Source: Streptomyces iranensis (lineage in GTDB: Bacteria > Actinomycetota > Actinomycetes > Streptomycetales > Streptomycetaceae). From it: a DNA stretch of 64,000 bases. The stretch covers positions 744,000 through 807,999 of the forward strand of contig NZ_JAGGLR010000001.1 of NCBI RefSeq assembly GCF_017874715.1, read 5' to 3'. The notes under the pieces were generated by a model. It had not been told where the DNA came from, did not search any database, and saw nothing but the letters and a program-made list of their open reading frames with translations. This document shows positions 27,480 through 35,885 of this stretch, piece after piece; within the stretch, counting starts at the first letter, position 1, and each line of letters starts with the position of its first letter. Both the position numbers and the translations under genes were made by a program.

Positions 27480-28156
27480 TGGCAGTGCCCCGTGCGCTGG
27501 TCCGGACCCTTCAGAAAAAGTCCCGGCTCGACCGGTTCCACCAATACGCGGATTCCGGCGGGGCGCCCGGCCGCCGAGACCGAGGCGCGTCTGCGGCTGG
27601 TGTCGTCGACCGCCCACACGGCTCTGCTGGCGGAGTGGAATCGATGTCGCTGGATCTGGAACGAATGCGTCGCCAAGCCCAAAGCCGTGCACCTGCGGAA
27701 CAAGAGCACCTCCAGCGGCAAGCAGACCTGCGGCCCCGCCCAGCTCGACAAGATGCTGACCGAAGCCCGCGCGATGACCCCGTGGTTGCGCGACGGGTCA
27801 AGTGTTCCCCAGCAGCAGATCATTCGGGACTTCGGTAAATCACGCGCCAAGGCACAGAAAGACATCAGGGACGGACTACCGGCCAAGCAACGAGCCCCAT
27901 CGAAATGGGCCGGAAGCACGGACGCACCGTGCACCTGGTTCACCCCGCGCATACCACGATGGACTGCGCGCACTGCGGAGCGAGAGCCAAGCACGCACTG
28001 CCGCTGGGTGAGCGCACCCACACCTGCACCACGTGCGGAACCGTCTCGCCCAGAGACAAGAACTCCGCCCGCGTGATGCTCATCCGGGCAGGTCTGACCC
28101 CGGTTGGCGCTGACGGCGTGAGACTTGGCCGCACGCAGTGCGGCCAAGCTGCCTGA
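27480..28156 (+). pseudogene. TnpB (IS200/IS605-type) remnant
   Basis: The first part (to about 27890) encodes a TnpB-like N-terminus including TALLAEWNRCRWIWNECVAK and DFGKSRAKAQKDI. The C-terminal zinc ribbon (CAHCGARAKHALPLGERTHT then CTTCG, and RDKNSARVMLIRAG) continues from about 27905 in another frame. The RuvC core between them, about 200 residues with its catalytic acids, is missing. It cannot make a working nuclease. It is a frameshifted, internally deleted element sitting just upstream of a two-component system. Confidence 0.7.
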
Positions 28157-28219
28157 GCCAGGAATCCTCGAGACCCCTGAAGGCTGAAATCCCCCGCTTT
28201 CAGGCTGAGGAGCAGTCAA
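28130..28219 (+). ncRNA. IS605-type right end / omega-RNA 3' region
   Basis: After the TnpB zinc ribbon the sequence ends with GGAATCCTCGAGACCCCTGA, a CCTGAA/TTCAGG hairpin and GAGGAGCAGTCAA, matching the usual right end of IS605-family elements. In active elements this region is the scaffold of the TnpB guide RNA, and the guide is read from the bases after TCAA. Here it abuts the start of the response regulator gene. Activity is not implied. Confidence 0.5.
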
Positions 28220-28232
28220 GTAGTGTCATGGC

Positions 28233-28967
28233 GTGTACGGGAGTGTCAGCGAGAAACCAGCGCCGGCCCGTGGCAACGGGCAGCGCATCCTGGTCGTCGA
28301 CGATGAATCGAGAATCGCCGAACTGCTCTCGACCACCCTCGAGCTGGCCGGTTACCGGGTCGGCACCGCGGCCACCGGCGGGGAGGCGCTCGACCGGGTC
28401 GGGCGGGACCGGCCCGACCTGGTGATCCTCGATGTGATGCTGCCCGATCTGGACGGCTTCACGGTGTGCCGGCGCCTGGTGGCGGCCGACGAGAACCATC
28501 CGCCGGTGCTCTTCCTCACCGCCCGCGACTCGCTCGACTCGCTGGTCACCGGCCTCGGCATCGGCGGCAACGACTACGTCACCAAGCCGTTCCGGATCGC
28601 GGAGGTGCTGGCCCGGGTGCAGGCCCTGCTGCGCACCCGCAACCGGCGGCGGGAGGAGCCGCCGCCGGCTTACGCGGATCTGGTGCTGGACGAGACGACC
28701 CGTCAGGCGCGGCGCGGGCGGCGGGCGCTGGAGCTGACCCCGGCGGAGTTCCGGCTGCTGCGCTATCTGCTGGTCAACGCCGGGCAGGTGCTGTCCAAGG
28801 AGCAGATCGGCGAGCATCTGTGGGTGGCGGACCACCGGCGCTACGGCGACAACGCCATCGAGAAGCTGATCTCCCGCCTCCGTCACAAGGTCGACGGGGC
28901 CGGGCCCGCCCTGATCCACACCCGCCGTGGCTTCGGCTACTGGCTCGGCGGACTCGCCTCCGGATGA
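28233..28967 (+). CDS. OmpR-family response regulator
   Basis: A 244-residue response regulator. Receiver domain: acidic DDE near residue 23, phospho-acceptor Asp in VILDVMLPDLDG, and conserved Thr and Lys in FLTARD and YVTKPF. A winged-helix DNA-binding domain occupies the last 95 residues (LTPAEFRLLRYLLVNAGQV, GFGYWLGG). GTG 28233 begins 14 bases after the end of a decayed TnpB element, so the native promoter may have been displaced. The gene overlaps the histidine kinase by four bases. It probably controls the P450 operon that follows. Confidence 0.85.
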   Translation: MYGSVSEKPAPARGNGQRILVVDDESRIAELLSTTLELAGYRVGTAATGGEALDRVGRDRPDLVILDVMLPDLDGFTVCRRLVAADENHPPVLFLTARDSLDSLVTGLGIGGNDYVTKPFRIAEVLARVQALLRTRNRRREEPPPAYADLVLDETTRQARRGRRALELTPAEFRLLRYLLVNAGQVLSKEQIGEHLWVADHRRYGDNAIEKLISRLRHKVDGAGPALIHTRRGFGYWLGGLASG

Positions 28968-29665
28968 GCACGCACAAGCGCCAGCAGCAGCTGGAGGGCC
29001 TGCTGCACGAGCTGCGCACCTCCCTGACCACCATCCGCGGCTGGGCCGAACTCCCGCTACAGGGGCTCAGCGACGACCCCGAGCTGATGGTGCGCGCCCT
29101 GCGCCGGATCCAGGACGAGGCCGACCATATGCACCAGGTGGTCCAGCAGGTGCTTCCCCGTGCGGACGCCTCCTGGGTACGGCCGCTGGAGACGGAGCCG
29201 GTGGATCTGCGGGACGTGGCCGACGAGGCGGTGGCGGATCTGGGGCTGCTCGACCCCGAACGCCCCATCGCCCGCGAGAACTCCGGCCGGGCCGCCGTCG
29301 TGGCGGACAACCGCATGCTGCGGCACGCCGTCCGCAATCTGCTGGGCAACGCGCTGCGCCACACCCCCGCCGGGTCCCCGGTGACCGTGGCGGTGCGCGG
29401 CCCGGTGGCCGGGGCCGGGGGAACGCCGCGCGTCGAACTGTCGGTCAGCGACCAGGGGCCGGGCATGGGCCCGCAGGACATCGCCCGGCTCACCTCTCCG
29501 CGTTCCGACGAGGGCCGGATCGAGCTGGGCGGTGGCATCGGCCTCACCATCGTGCGGCGAGTGGTCGAGCGGCACGGCGGCGAGGTGAGCGTGAGCAGCG
29601 CACCGGGCCGCGGCACCACGGTCACCGTGGCCTTCCCCGCTGTCAGCGTTTCGTCAGGAAACTGA
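28964..29665 (+). CDS. Minimal cytosolic histidine kinase
   Basis: A 233-residue kinase with only the transmitter module. The H-box is at the very start (LLHELRTSLTTIRGWAE, residues about 13-29), then the N-box RNLLGNALRHTPAG and the G-boxes VSDQGPGMG and GIGLTIV. There is no membrane segment, HAMP or sensor domain. ATG 28964 overlaps the response-regulator stop (ATGA). It may sense through another protein or be a truncated kinase still paired with its regulator. Confidence 0.8.
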   Translation: MSTHKRQQQLEGLLHELRTSLTTIRGWAELPLQGLSDDPELMVRALRRIQDEADHMHQVVQQVLPRADASWVRPLETEPVDLRDVADEAVADLGLLDPERPIARENSGRAAVVADNRMLRHAVRNLLGNALRHTPAGSPVTVAVRGPVAGAGGTPRVELSVSDQGPGMGPQDIARLTSPRSDEGRIELGGGIGLTIVRRVVERHGGEVSVSSAPGRGTTVTVAFPAVSVSSGN

Positions 29666-29810
29666 CCGGGGGGAGTCAGGTCGAGCGGGTTCGCTGATCA
29701 CCACATCTCCGCGACACAAAGGTTCGCGCCCCCGTAGCGCGAAGACGACGTCCCCACCGACCCGAAGGTTCACGATCCGCTCCCATCGGAACCCCCACCC
29801 GAGGAGAGAT

Positions 29811-31055
29811 ATGACCGAGACGCTGGCAGAGACCACGGCCGAGGCGGAAGAGCCGCTTCCGGAGTTTCCGATGCCGCGGGCGACCGGCTGCCCCTTCGAC
29901 CCTCCCCCGGCCGCACGGGCGCTGCACTCCGAACGGCCGGTCGCCCGCGTACGGCTGTGGGACGGCAGCACCCCGTGGCTGGTGACCCGGCACGCCGACC
30001 AGCGCGCCCTGCTCGCCGACCCGCGGGTCAGCGCCGAGAACACGCTGCCCGGTTATCCGCATATGAGCGCCGGCTTCCGCGAGAACGCCGCGCAGCGGCG
30101 GTCCTTCGTCACCATGGACGACCCCGAGCACGCCCGGATCCGACGGATGATCACCGGACCGTTCGCGACCAAGCGCGTCGAGGCGATGCGGCCCGACATC
30201 CAGAAGATCACCGACGATCTGATCGACACCATGCTGGCCGGACCGACCCCGGTCGACCTGGTGCGCGCGCTCGCGCTGCCGCTGCCGTCGCTGGTGATCT
30301 GCCGGCTGCTCGGGGTGCCGTACGAGGACCACGACTTCTTCCAGCGGAACAGCTCGCTCCTGATCCACCCTCAAGCCTCGCCCGAGGAGGTACTCGGCGC
30401 CAACAAGGCGCTGAGGGGCCTTCTGGACGGGCTGGTCGCCGCGAAACTCGCCGACCCTGCTGACGACATGCTCTCCGAGCTGGCCGCCCGGGTCAGGGCC
30501 GGTGAGCTGACCCAGCGCGACGCAGCCGACATGGGTGTGACGCTGCTGGTCGCCGGTCACGAGACCACCGCCAACATGATCGCCCTCGGTACCGCCGCGC
30601 TGCTGGAGAACCCCGACCAGCTCGCCGTGCTGCGGGAGACCGACGACCCGAAGGCGGTCGCCAGGGCCGTCGAGGAACTGCTGCGCTATCTGACCATCGT
30701 GCACAAAGGCCGGACCAGGGTCGCGCTGGAGGACATCGAGATCGGCGGCGAGACCATCCGCGCCGGGGACGGGATCATCGTCTTCCCCGGCACCGGCAAC
30801 TGGGACGCGGAGGTCTTCCCCGAGCCCGAGCGGCTGGATATCGGCCGCGACGCCCGCCGTCACATAGCGTTCGGCTTCGGTGTCCACCAGTGCCTGGGCC
30901 AGCCGCTCGCCCGGGTGGAGCTCCAGGTGGTCTACGGCACGCTCTACCGCCGTATCCCCACTCTGCGGCTGGCCACCGGGGTCGACCAACTACCTTTCAA
31001 AGAAGACGGTTTGGTCTACGGCATCTATGAGCTGCCCGTCACCTGGACGTCATGA
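29811..31055 (+). CDS. Cytochrome P450, CYP105-like
   Basis: A 414-residue P450 with intact motifs: I-helix LLVAGHETTANM, ExxR as ELLR, haem loop AFGFGVHQCLGQPLARVEL. The N-terminal FPMPRATGCPFDPPP and overall sequence fit the CYP105 family, which hydroxylates macrolides, terpenes and xenobiotics in Streptomyces. It is followed directly by its own ferredoxin and reductase, so electron supply is encoded in place. The GAGGAGAG ribosome binding site before ATG 29811 is strong. The substrate cannot be read from the sequence. Confidence 0.85.
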   Translation: MTETLAETTAEAEEPLPEFPMPRATGCPFDPPPAARALHSERPVARVRLWDGSTPWLVTRHADQRALLADPRVSAENTLPGYPHMSAGFRENAAQRRSFVTMDDPEHARIRRMITGPFATKRVEAMRPDIQKITDDLIDTMLAGPTPVDLVRALALPLPSLVICRLLGVPYEDHDFFQRNSSLLIHPQASPEEVLGANKALRGLLDGLVAAKLADPADDMLSELAARVRAGELTQRDAADMGVTLLVAGHETTANMIALGTAALLENPDQLAVLRETDDPKAVARAVEELLRYLTIVHKGRTRVALEDIEIGGETIRAGDGIIVFPGTGNWDAEVFPEPERLDIGRDARRHIAFGFGVHQCLGQPLARVELQVVYGTLYRRIPTLRLATGVDQLPFKEDGLVYGIYELPVTWTS

Positions 31056-31102
31056 GCGACGAAGGCGGCGGGGACGGCAGCGGCGAAGGCAAGGGAGTCA
31101 CC

Positions 31103-31300
31103 ATGCGTGTGGAAGTCGATGTGCCCAAGTGTGTGGCGTCGGGACAGTGCGTGATGATCGCACCCGATGTGTTCGACCAGCGGGAGGAGGACGGCATCGT
31201 GGTCCTGCTGGACGAACAGCCCGCACCCGAACTCCACGCCGATGTGCGGGAGTCCGCGGTGATCTGCCCGGCGGCGGCGATACGGGTGATCGAGAAGTGA
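31103..31300 (+). CDS. Ferredoxin partner of the P450 (3Fe-4S type)
   Basis: A 65-residue ferredoxin with cysteines in KCVASGQC and VICPAAA, the C-x5-C...CP pattern of CYP105-associated [3Fe-4S] ferredoxins. I chose ATG 31103, with AAGGGAG upstream and normal family length; an ATG at 31052 overlapping the P450 stop would add a Gly/Glu-rich tail. The stop overlaps the reductase GTG. It passes electrons from the reductase to the P450 at 29811. Confidence 0.85.
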   Translation: MRVEVDVPKCVASGQCVMIAPDVFDQREEDGIVVLLDEQPAPELHADVRESAVICPAAAIRVIEK

Positions 31301-32487
31301 AACACGTGGTGGTGGTCGGTGGCTCCGCCGCCGGTCTGGCGGCGGCGGAGACGCTGCGCCGGGAGGGCTACGAGGGCACGCTCACGCTCATCGGCGACGA
31401 GCCGTACCACCCGTACGACCGGCCACCGCTGTCCAAGCAGATCCTCGGCGGGCAGTGGGAGCCCGACCGGGTGCCGCTGCGCGCCCCCGCCGATCTGGAA
31501 GCGCTCGGCCTCGATCTGCGCCTCGGCGTCGCCGCGACCGGGCTCGACCTCGCGGGCCGTACGGTCGCGCTGGCCGATGGGGCGCGGGTGCCGTACGACG
31601 GCCTGGTCATCGCCACCGGCGTCCGCCCGCGCCGGCTGCCCGGCGACGGCGGGGAGCGGGCACATGTGCTGCGCACCCTGGACGACGCCCTGGCCCTGCG
31701 GGACCGGCTGGGCCCGGGACGGCGGCTGGCGGTGGTCGGCGCCGGGTTCCTCGGCGCCGAGGCGGCCGCCGTCGCGCGGGGGCTGGGCGCGGAGGTCACG
31801 CTGCTGGAACCGGCGCCGGTGCCGCTGGCCCCGGCGGTCGGCGAGCAGGTCGGCCGGATGCTCTCCCAGGCCCACCACGACCACGGCGTGGATCTGCGCA
31901 CCGGGGTCGCGGTGGCCGAGGTGGCCGACGGCGGGGTACGGCTGACGGACGGCACGCTCGTCGAGGCCGACGAGGTGCTGGTCGCGATCGGCTCGGTGCC
32001 CAACACCGGCTGGCTGGAGGGCAGTGGGCTCACCCTGGGCGACGGCCTGGAGTGCGATGAGTACAGCGCCGCCGCGCCGGGTGTGTACGGCGCGGGGGAT
32101 GTGGCCCGCTGGCACAATCCGCTGTTCGGCACGGCGATGCGGATCGAGCACCGGACCAACGCCACCGAGCAGGGCATGGCCGTGGCCCGCAACCTCCTCC
32201 GCCCGGACGAGCGACGGCCGTTCGCACCGGTGCCGTACTTCTGGTCGGACCAGTACGACTTCCGGATCCAGGCGCACGGGTATCTGCGCGGCCATGAGGA
32301 GGTGGCGGTGGTGGACGGCGTGCTGGAGGAGCGGAAGTTCCTGGCCGTCTACCGCTCCGGGGACCGGGTGGCCGGTGTGCTGGCCGTCGGGATGCCGCCG
32401 AAGGCGGTGCGTACGTGGCGGCAGGCGGTCGCGACGCGGGCCGCGTGGCGGGACGCGGTGGGGGAACTGCTGCCGGAGGGAGCGTAA
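31297..32487 (+). CDS. NAD(P)H-dependent ferredoxin reductase
   Basis: A 396-residue flavoprotein of the pyridine-nucleotide-disulfide class used with P450s and Rieske oxygenases. The FAD-binding VVVGGSAAGLAAAE, the second dinucleotide fold LAVVGAGFLGAEAA, and the GVYGAGDVA motif are intact. It transfers electrons from NAD(P)H to the neighbouring ferredoxin. GTG 31297 overlaps the ferredoxin stop by four bases. With the P450 it completes a class I electron chain in one operon. Confidence 0.9.
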   Translation: MKHVVVVGGSAAGLAAAETLRREGYEGTLTLIGDEPYHPYDRPPLSKQILGGQWEPDRVPLRAPADLEALGLDLRLGVAATGLDLAGRTVALADGARVPYDGLVIATGVRPRRLPGDGGERAHVLRTLDDALALRDRLGPGRRLAVVGAGFLGAEAAAVARGLGAEVTLLEPAPVPLAPAVGEQVGRMLSQAHHDHGVDLRTGVAVAEVADGGVRLTDGTLVEADEVLVAIGSVPNTGWLEGSGLTLGDGLECDEYSAAAPGVYGAGDVARWHNPLFGTAMRIEHRTNATEQGMAVARNLLRPDERRPFAPVPYFWSDQYDFRIQAHGYLRGHEEVAVVDGVLEERKFLAVYRSGDRVAGVLAVGMPPKAVRTWRQAVATRAAWRDAVGELLPEGA

Positions 32488-32598
32488 CGGGTACCGCGCG
32501 TACGTAGCCGGTACCGCGTGCACGGGCCGTGGCCCGGCGTGGCGTACGCCCGGAAAATCGCCGGGCGGGCCGCGCCGGGCCTTGCTACGGTGCCGGGT

Positions 32599-32649
32599 AT
32601 GAAGCGCGCTGCGATGACGACGACGCCGGAGAGTGTCCCGGCGCGCTGA
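32599..32649 (+). CDS. Putative Thr-codon leader peptide of ThrRS gene
   Basis: A 16-residue frame, MKRAAMTTTPESVPAR, contains three consecutive ACG (Thr) codons. It ends 15 bases before a strong hairpin and 85 bases before the ThrRS gene. This is the expected layout of ribosome-mediated attenuation: stalling at Thr codons when threonyl-tRNA is scarce would let transcription continue. No clear ribosome binding site precedes ATG 32599; a TACGGT hexamer at 32586-32591 could make the transcript leaderless. A second ATG at 32614 is also possible. Confidence 0.55.
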   Translation: MKRAAMTTTPESVPAR

Positions 32650-32664
32650 TCGATGTTCTGATCC

Positions 32665-32694
32665 GAAGCCCCGGGGCGAGTGCCCCGGGGCTTC
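32665..32694 (+). terminator. Attenuator-type hairpin before ThrRS gene
   Basis: GAAGCCCCGGGGC, loop GAGT, then the exact complement GCCCCGGGGCTTC: a perfect 13-bp stem. It lies between the Thr-codon peptide and the ThrRS start at 32735. There is no T-run, as is common in high-GC actinobacteria. It may act as an attenuator or, less likely, as an ordinary terminator of the upstream operon. Confidence 0.65.
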
Positions 32695-32734
32695 GCCGTG
32701 CGGTCACTCGCCTCACCCCGACGAGGAGACCGCG

Positions 32735-33955
32735 ATGTCCGACCACCGCAAGCTGGGCCGTGAACTGGCCCTGTTCGACACCGACCCGCTGATCGGCGCG
32801 GGCCTGCCGTACTGGCTGCCCGACGGCGCGACCGTACGGCACGCCCTGGAGGAGTACATCCGCGCCGCGGAGCGGCGGGCGGGCTACCGGCATGTGTACT
32901 CACCGGTGCTCGGCAAACGGGAGCTGTACGAGCTGTCGGGGCACTGGCAGCACTACAGCGACGACATGTTCCCCCCGATGGATCTGGGCGCGGAGCAGAT
33001 GGTGCTGCGCCCGAGCCTGTGCCCCCACCACGCGGTCATCTACCGCTCCCGAGGCCACAGCTACCGCGAACTGCCACTTCGCATGGCCGAGTTGGGCGGG
33101 ATGTACCGCTCGGAGCTGTCGGGGGTGCTCGGCGGGCTGACCCGGGTCCGGGCCATCCAGCTCAACGACGCCCATATCTTCTGCACCCTGGACCAGGTCG
33201 CCGACGAGGCGGGGGCGGCCCTGGAGATGATCCGCCGGGCGTACGAGGCACTCGGCATCACCCCGGCCCGCTACCGGCTCTCCCTCCCGGGCCCCGGCGG
33301 CAAGTACGTCGCCGCGCCCGAGCTGTGGCGCCGGTCGACCGCCCTGCTGACCGACGTCCTGGACCGCTCCGGGCTGCCGTACGAGGCGGTGGAGGGCGAA
33401 GCCGCGTTCTACGGCCCCAAGATCGACGTCCAGGTCGCGGACGGCGCGGGCCGGGAATCCACCCTGTCCACCGTCCAGGTCGACTTCCACCAGCCCGAGC
33501 GGTTCGATCTCCACTACATCGGCCCGGACGGCGCCCGGCACCGTCCGGTCATGGTTCACCGCAGCGTCATCGGCAGTGTGGAGCGGGCCGTGGCCCATCT
33601 CATCGAGGAGCACGGCGGGGCCTTCCCCGCCTGGCTGGCCCCCACCCAGCTGGTCGTCCTGCCGATCTCCGAGGCCGAACTGGCGCGAGCCGAGGAGCTC
33701 GTCCGGCGGTGCGATGAGCTCGGCCTGCGCGCGGAGCTCGCCGGGCCGGACCGCGGCAGCCTGGGCGCCCGCATCCGGGAGGCCCGCCTGGTCCCGTACC
33801 AGGCCGTCGTGGGCGCCCGGGAGGCCGCGGACGGCCGGGTGGCCCTGCGGCTACGGGACGGCCGCCGGTTGGACCCGGTGCCGGCCGACGAGGCCCTGGC
33901 CCGGATCGACGCGCTGGTGAAGGCGCACAGCACCGACGTGTGGGACGCGGCGTAG
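32735..33955 (+). CDS. Threonyl-tRNA synthetase paralogue lacking TGS and editing domains
   Basis: A 406-residue class II synthetase core plus anticodon-binding domain. The usual N-terminal TGS and editing domains (about 240 residues) are absent. The zinc ligands seem kept: Cys in LCPHH (near 92), His in NDAHIF (near 148) and His in MVHRS (near 275). The motif normally TQDDAHIF reads QLNDAHIF. Without editing it cannot clear Ser-tRNA(Thr) itself. Such duplicates may serve in starvation or give resistance to ThrRS inhibitors. ATG 32735 has GAGGAG at 32722-32727. It is preceded by a Thr-codon leader and hairpin. Confidence 0.85.
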   Translation: MSDHRKLGRELALFDTDPLIGAGLPYWLPDGATVRHALEEYIRAAERRAGYRHVYSPVLGKRELYELSGHWQHYSDDMFPPMDLGAEQMVLRPSLCPHHAVIYRSRGHSYRELPLRMAELGGMYRSELSGVLGGLTRVRAIQLNDAHIFCTLDQVADEAGAALEMIRRAYEALGITPARYRLSLPGPGGKYVAAPELWRRSTALLTDVLDRSGLPYEAVEGEAAFYGPKIDVQVADGAGRESTLSTVQVDFHQPERFDLHYIGPDGARHRPVMVHRSVIGSVERAVAHLIEEHGGAFPAWLAPTQLVVLPISEAELARAEELVRRCDELGLRAELAGPDRGSLGARIREARLVPYQAVVGAREAADGRVALRLRDGRRLDPVPADEALARIDALVKAHSTDVWDAA

Positions 33956-33957
33956 AG

Positions 33958-34560
33958 GGTGTCCGACGCTTCGTGCCACCTGCGGCGGGCTGCTCCCCTA
34001 CCCGCCCCTTCCCCCAACTGGGACTCCGCCCCAGCCCCCACCGGGGCTCCGCCCCAGACCCCCGGCGGGCTCCGCCCCAGGCCCCACAGGGGCTCCGCCC
34101 CAGACCCCCGGCGGGGCTCCGCCCCCGGACCCCACCGGGACTCCGCCCCCAGACCCCGCAGGGACTCCGCCCCAGACCCCACCGGGGCTCCGCCCACAGA
34201 CCCCACCAGGACTCCGCCCCAGACCCACCGGCACTCCGCCCCCAGACCCCACAGGGGCTCCGCCCCAGACCCCGTCGGGGCTCCGCCCACAGACCCCACC
34301 GGGACTCCGCCCCAGACCCCGCAGGGACTCCGCCCCAGACCCCACCGGGGCTCCGCCCACAGACCCCACCGGGACTCTGCCCCGGACCCCACCGGCACTC
34401 CGCCCACAGACCCCGGGGGGCCGGGGGCGGAGCCCCTGTCCCGCGGCGGAGCCGCATATCGATGCTGCGGCGTTACCCATCCCAGCCCCTCCGGCGATTG
34501 AGGAGCGGGGTCCGGGGCGGAGACCCGGCGGGGGCGGGGGCGGAGCCCCGGTTTCGGGGA
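33958..34560. repeat. 23-24-bp palindromic repeat array 1
   Basis: About 17 head-to-tail degenerate units of 23-24 bases, of the form GGGGCTCCGCCCCAGACCCC plus 3-4 variable bases, each with an internal GGGGC/GCCCC palindrome. The left end reads GTGTCCGACG then TGCGGCGGGCTGCTCCCCT; the right end holds CGCATATCGATGCTGCGG and an inverted GGGGCGGAGCCCC module. All frames stay open because of the composition, but no gene is convincing. The same end modules occur in opposite orientation in array 2. Confidence 0.8.
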
Positions 34561-34579
34561 GGGGCGGGGTGGGGGCTGA

Positions 34580-35725
34580 TCAGGCGCCCAAACGCTCCCG
34601 CACGGCCGCAACGAGCCGCGACGCCCGCGCATCACCGTGGCCGATCATGCGATTGGCCACATACGCGAAACCCACACCGAACTCGTCGTCGCCGAAGGCG
34701 AACTGCCCGCCCGCCCCGTCATTGCCGAAGCTCCGCTCCCCCAGCATCGGCCGAAAGGACGGCGAGTCGAGCAGAAAGCCCGAGCCCCAGCGCGCCCCCA
34801 TGTCGAAGCCCAGCCAGCCCTTGCCGGACGAGACCTCGCGGACCGCGTCCGTCACGGTCTCGGGGGCCAGCAGCCGCCGATGGCCCCCGATGCCCGTCAC
34901 GGCCGCCGCGTACAGCCCGGCGAGCCCGCTCGCCGACGCGGTGGCGCCCGCGCCCGGCAGCTCCATGCCGAGCAGCGCCGGGTCGTTCCAGCCGTGCGGC
35001 TCGTCGAGGCCGGGAAAGACCAGCGCGCCGTTCATGGTCACGATGCGGGTCAGCAGATGTTCGGGCCCCGGCATCCCGGGCCGCCCCTCGGCCTCGACCA
35101 GCCGGGCCCGCCCGTCCATCTCCGCGTCGGGCAGCCCGATCCAGGCCCGCAGCCCCAGCGGGTCCCCCACCGCCCGGCGGAAGTACGCGCCCGGGGTGTG
35201 CCCGGTGATCCGCCGGATGACCTCACCGATGAGGAAACCGAAGACATGGCCGTGGTACTCGTACGCCGTGTCCGGCTCCCACAGCGGCGTCTGCTCCTCG
35301 ACGGCGCGGATCACCGGCGCCCAGTCGGCGATCTCCTCGAACTTCAGCACCCCGTCGAGCACGGGGACCCCCGCCCGGTGCCCGAGGACCATACGGCAGG
35401 TGATGGCCTCCTTGCCGTACCGGCCGAACTCCGGCCAGTACCGGCTCACCGGGGCGTCGAGGTCCAGCCGCCCCTCCTGCGCGAGGAGGTGGGCGCAGAC
35501 GCTCACCAGGCCCTTGGCGCAGGAGAACACCGGCACGACGGTGTCCCGCTCCCACCCCCGCCCACTCCCCTCATCCGCGACCCCGCCCCACAGCTCCACG
35601 ACCTTGCGCCCGCCGGCGAAGACGGTGACGGCCGCCCCGAGTTCGGGAAACTCCTCGAAGTTCCGCGCGAACACATCGGCGACGCCGCCGAACCCCTCGT
35701 CGACCCACCCGCTGTACAGCGTCAT
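34580..35725 (-). CDS. Serine hydrolase of the beta-lactamase/class C esterase family
   Basis: A 381-residue enzyme. The catalytic Ser-x-x-Lys is in FSCAKG (near residue 70), and a late FGNDGAGGQ block fits the third active-site loop. YEYHGHVFGFLIGEV corresponds to the Tyr-containing second motif. There is no signal peptide, so it is likely a cytosolic EstB-like esterase or beta-lactam-binding hydrolase. I place the start at ATG 35725 (MTLYSGWVDEGF), with GGAGG 12 bases upstream. It stands alone beside repeat array 1. Confidence 0.8.
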   Translation of the reverse strand: MTLYSGWVDEGFGGVADVFARNFEEFPELGAAVTVFAGGRKVVELWGGVADEGSGRGWERDTVVPVFSCAKGLVSVCAHLLAQEGRLDLDAPVSRYWPEFGRYGKEAITCRMVLGHRAGVPVLDGVLKFEEIADWAPVIRAVEEQTPLWEPDTAYEYHGHVFGFLIGEVIRRITGHTPGAYFRRAVGDPLGLRAWIGLPDAEMDGRARLVEAEGRPGMPGPEHLLTRIVTMNGALVFPGLDEPHGWNDPALLGMELPGAGATASASGLAGLYAAAVTGIGGHRRLLAPETVTDAVREVSSGKGWLGFDMGARWGSGFLLDSPSFRPMLGERSFGNDGAGGQFAFGDDEFGVGFAYVANRMIGHGDARASRLVAAVRERLGA

Positions 35726-35885
35726 TGCCCCCGGCCCTCCATGAACCCTGCGTGACCACAACCGCGCCACGGTAGGCCGTGGCCCGGCCCCACCACGAAC
35801 GATTTACGAGGCGGCCCCGGCCAATACGCCCGTGGCCGCCACCCGGAGAAGATCCGGGCGGCGGCCAAAGGGTGAACTGGGGCAC

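Noticed and set aside
28233..32487. Natural-product biosynthetic gene cluster around the P450 operon
   Set aside because: No scaffold enzyme (PKS, NRPS, terpene synthase, RiPP) occurs anywhere in the window; the operon is a stand-alone P450 chain.
33958..34560. Possible CRISPR array
   Set aside because: Units are contiguous without unique spacers, degenerate, and no cas genes are present.
33940..35208. Open frames of several hundred residues through repeat array 1
   Set aside because: They only translate the 23-24-base repeat and its surroundings, occur in several frames, and lack ribosome binding sites and domains.
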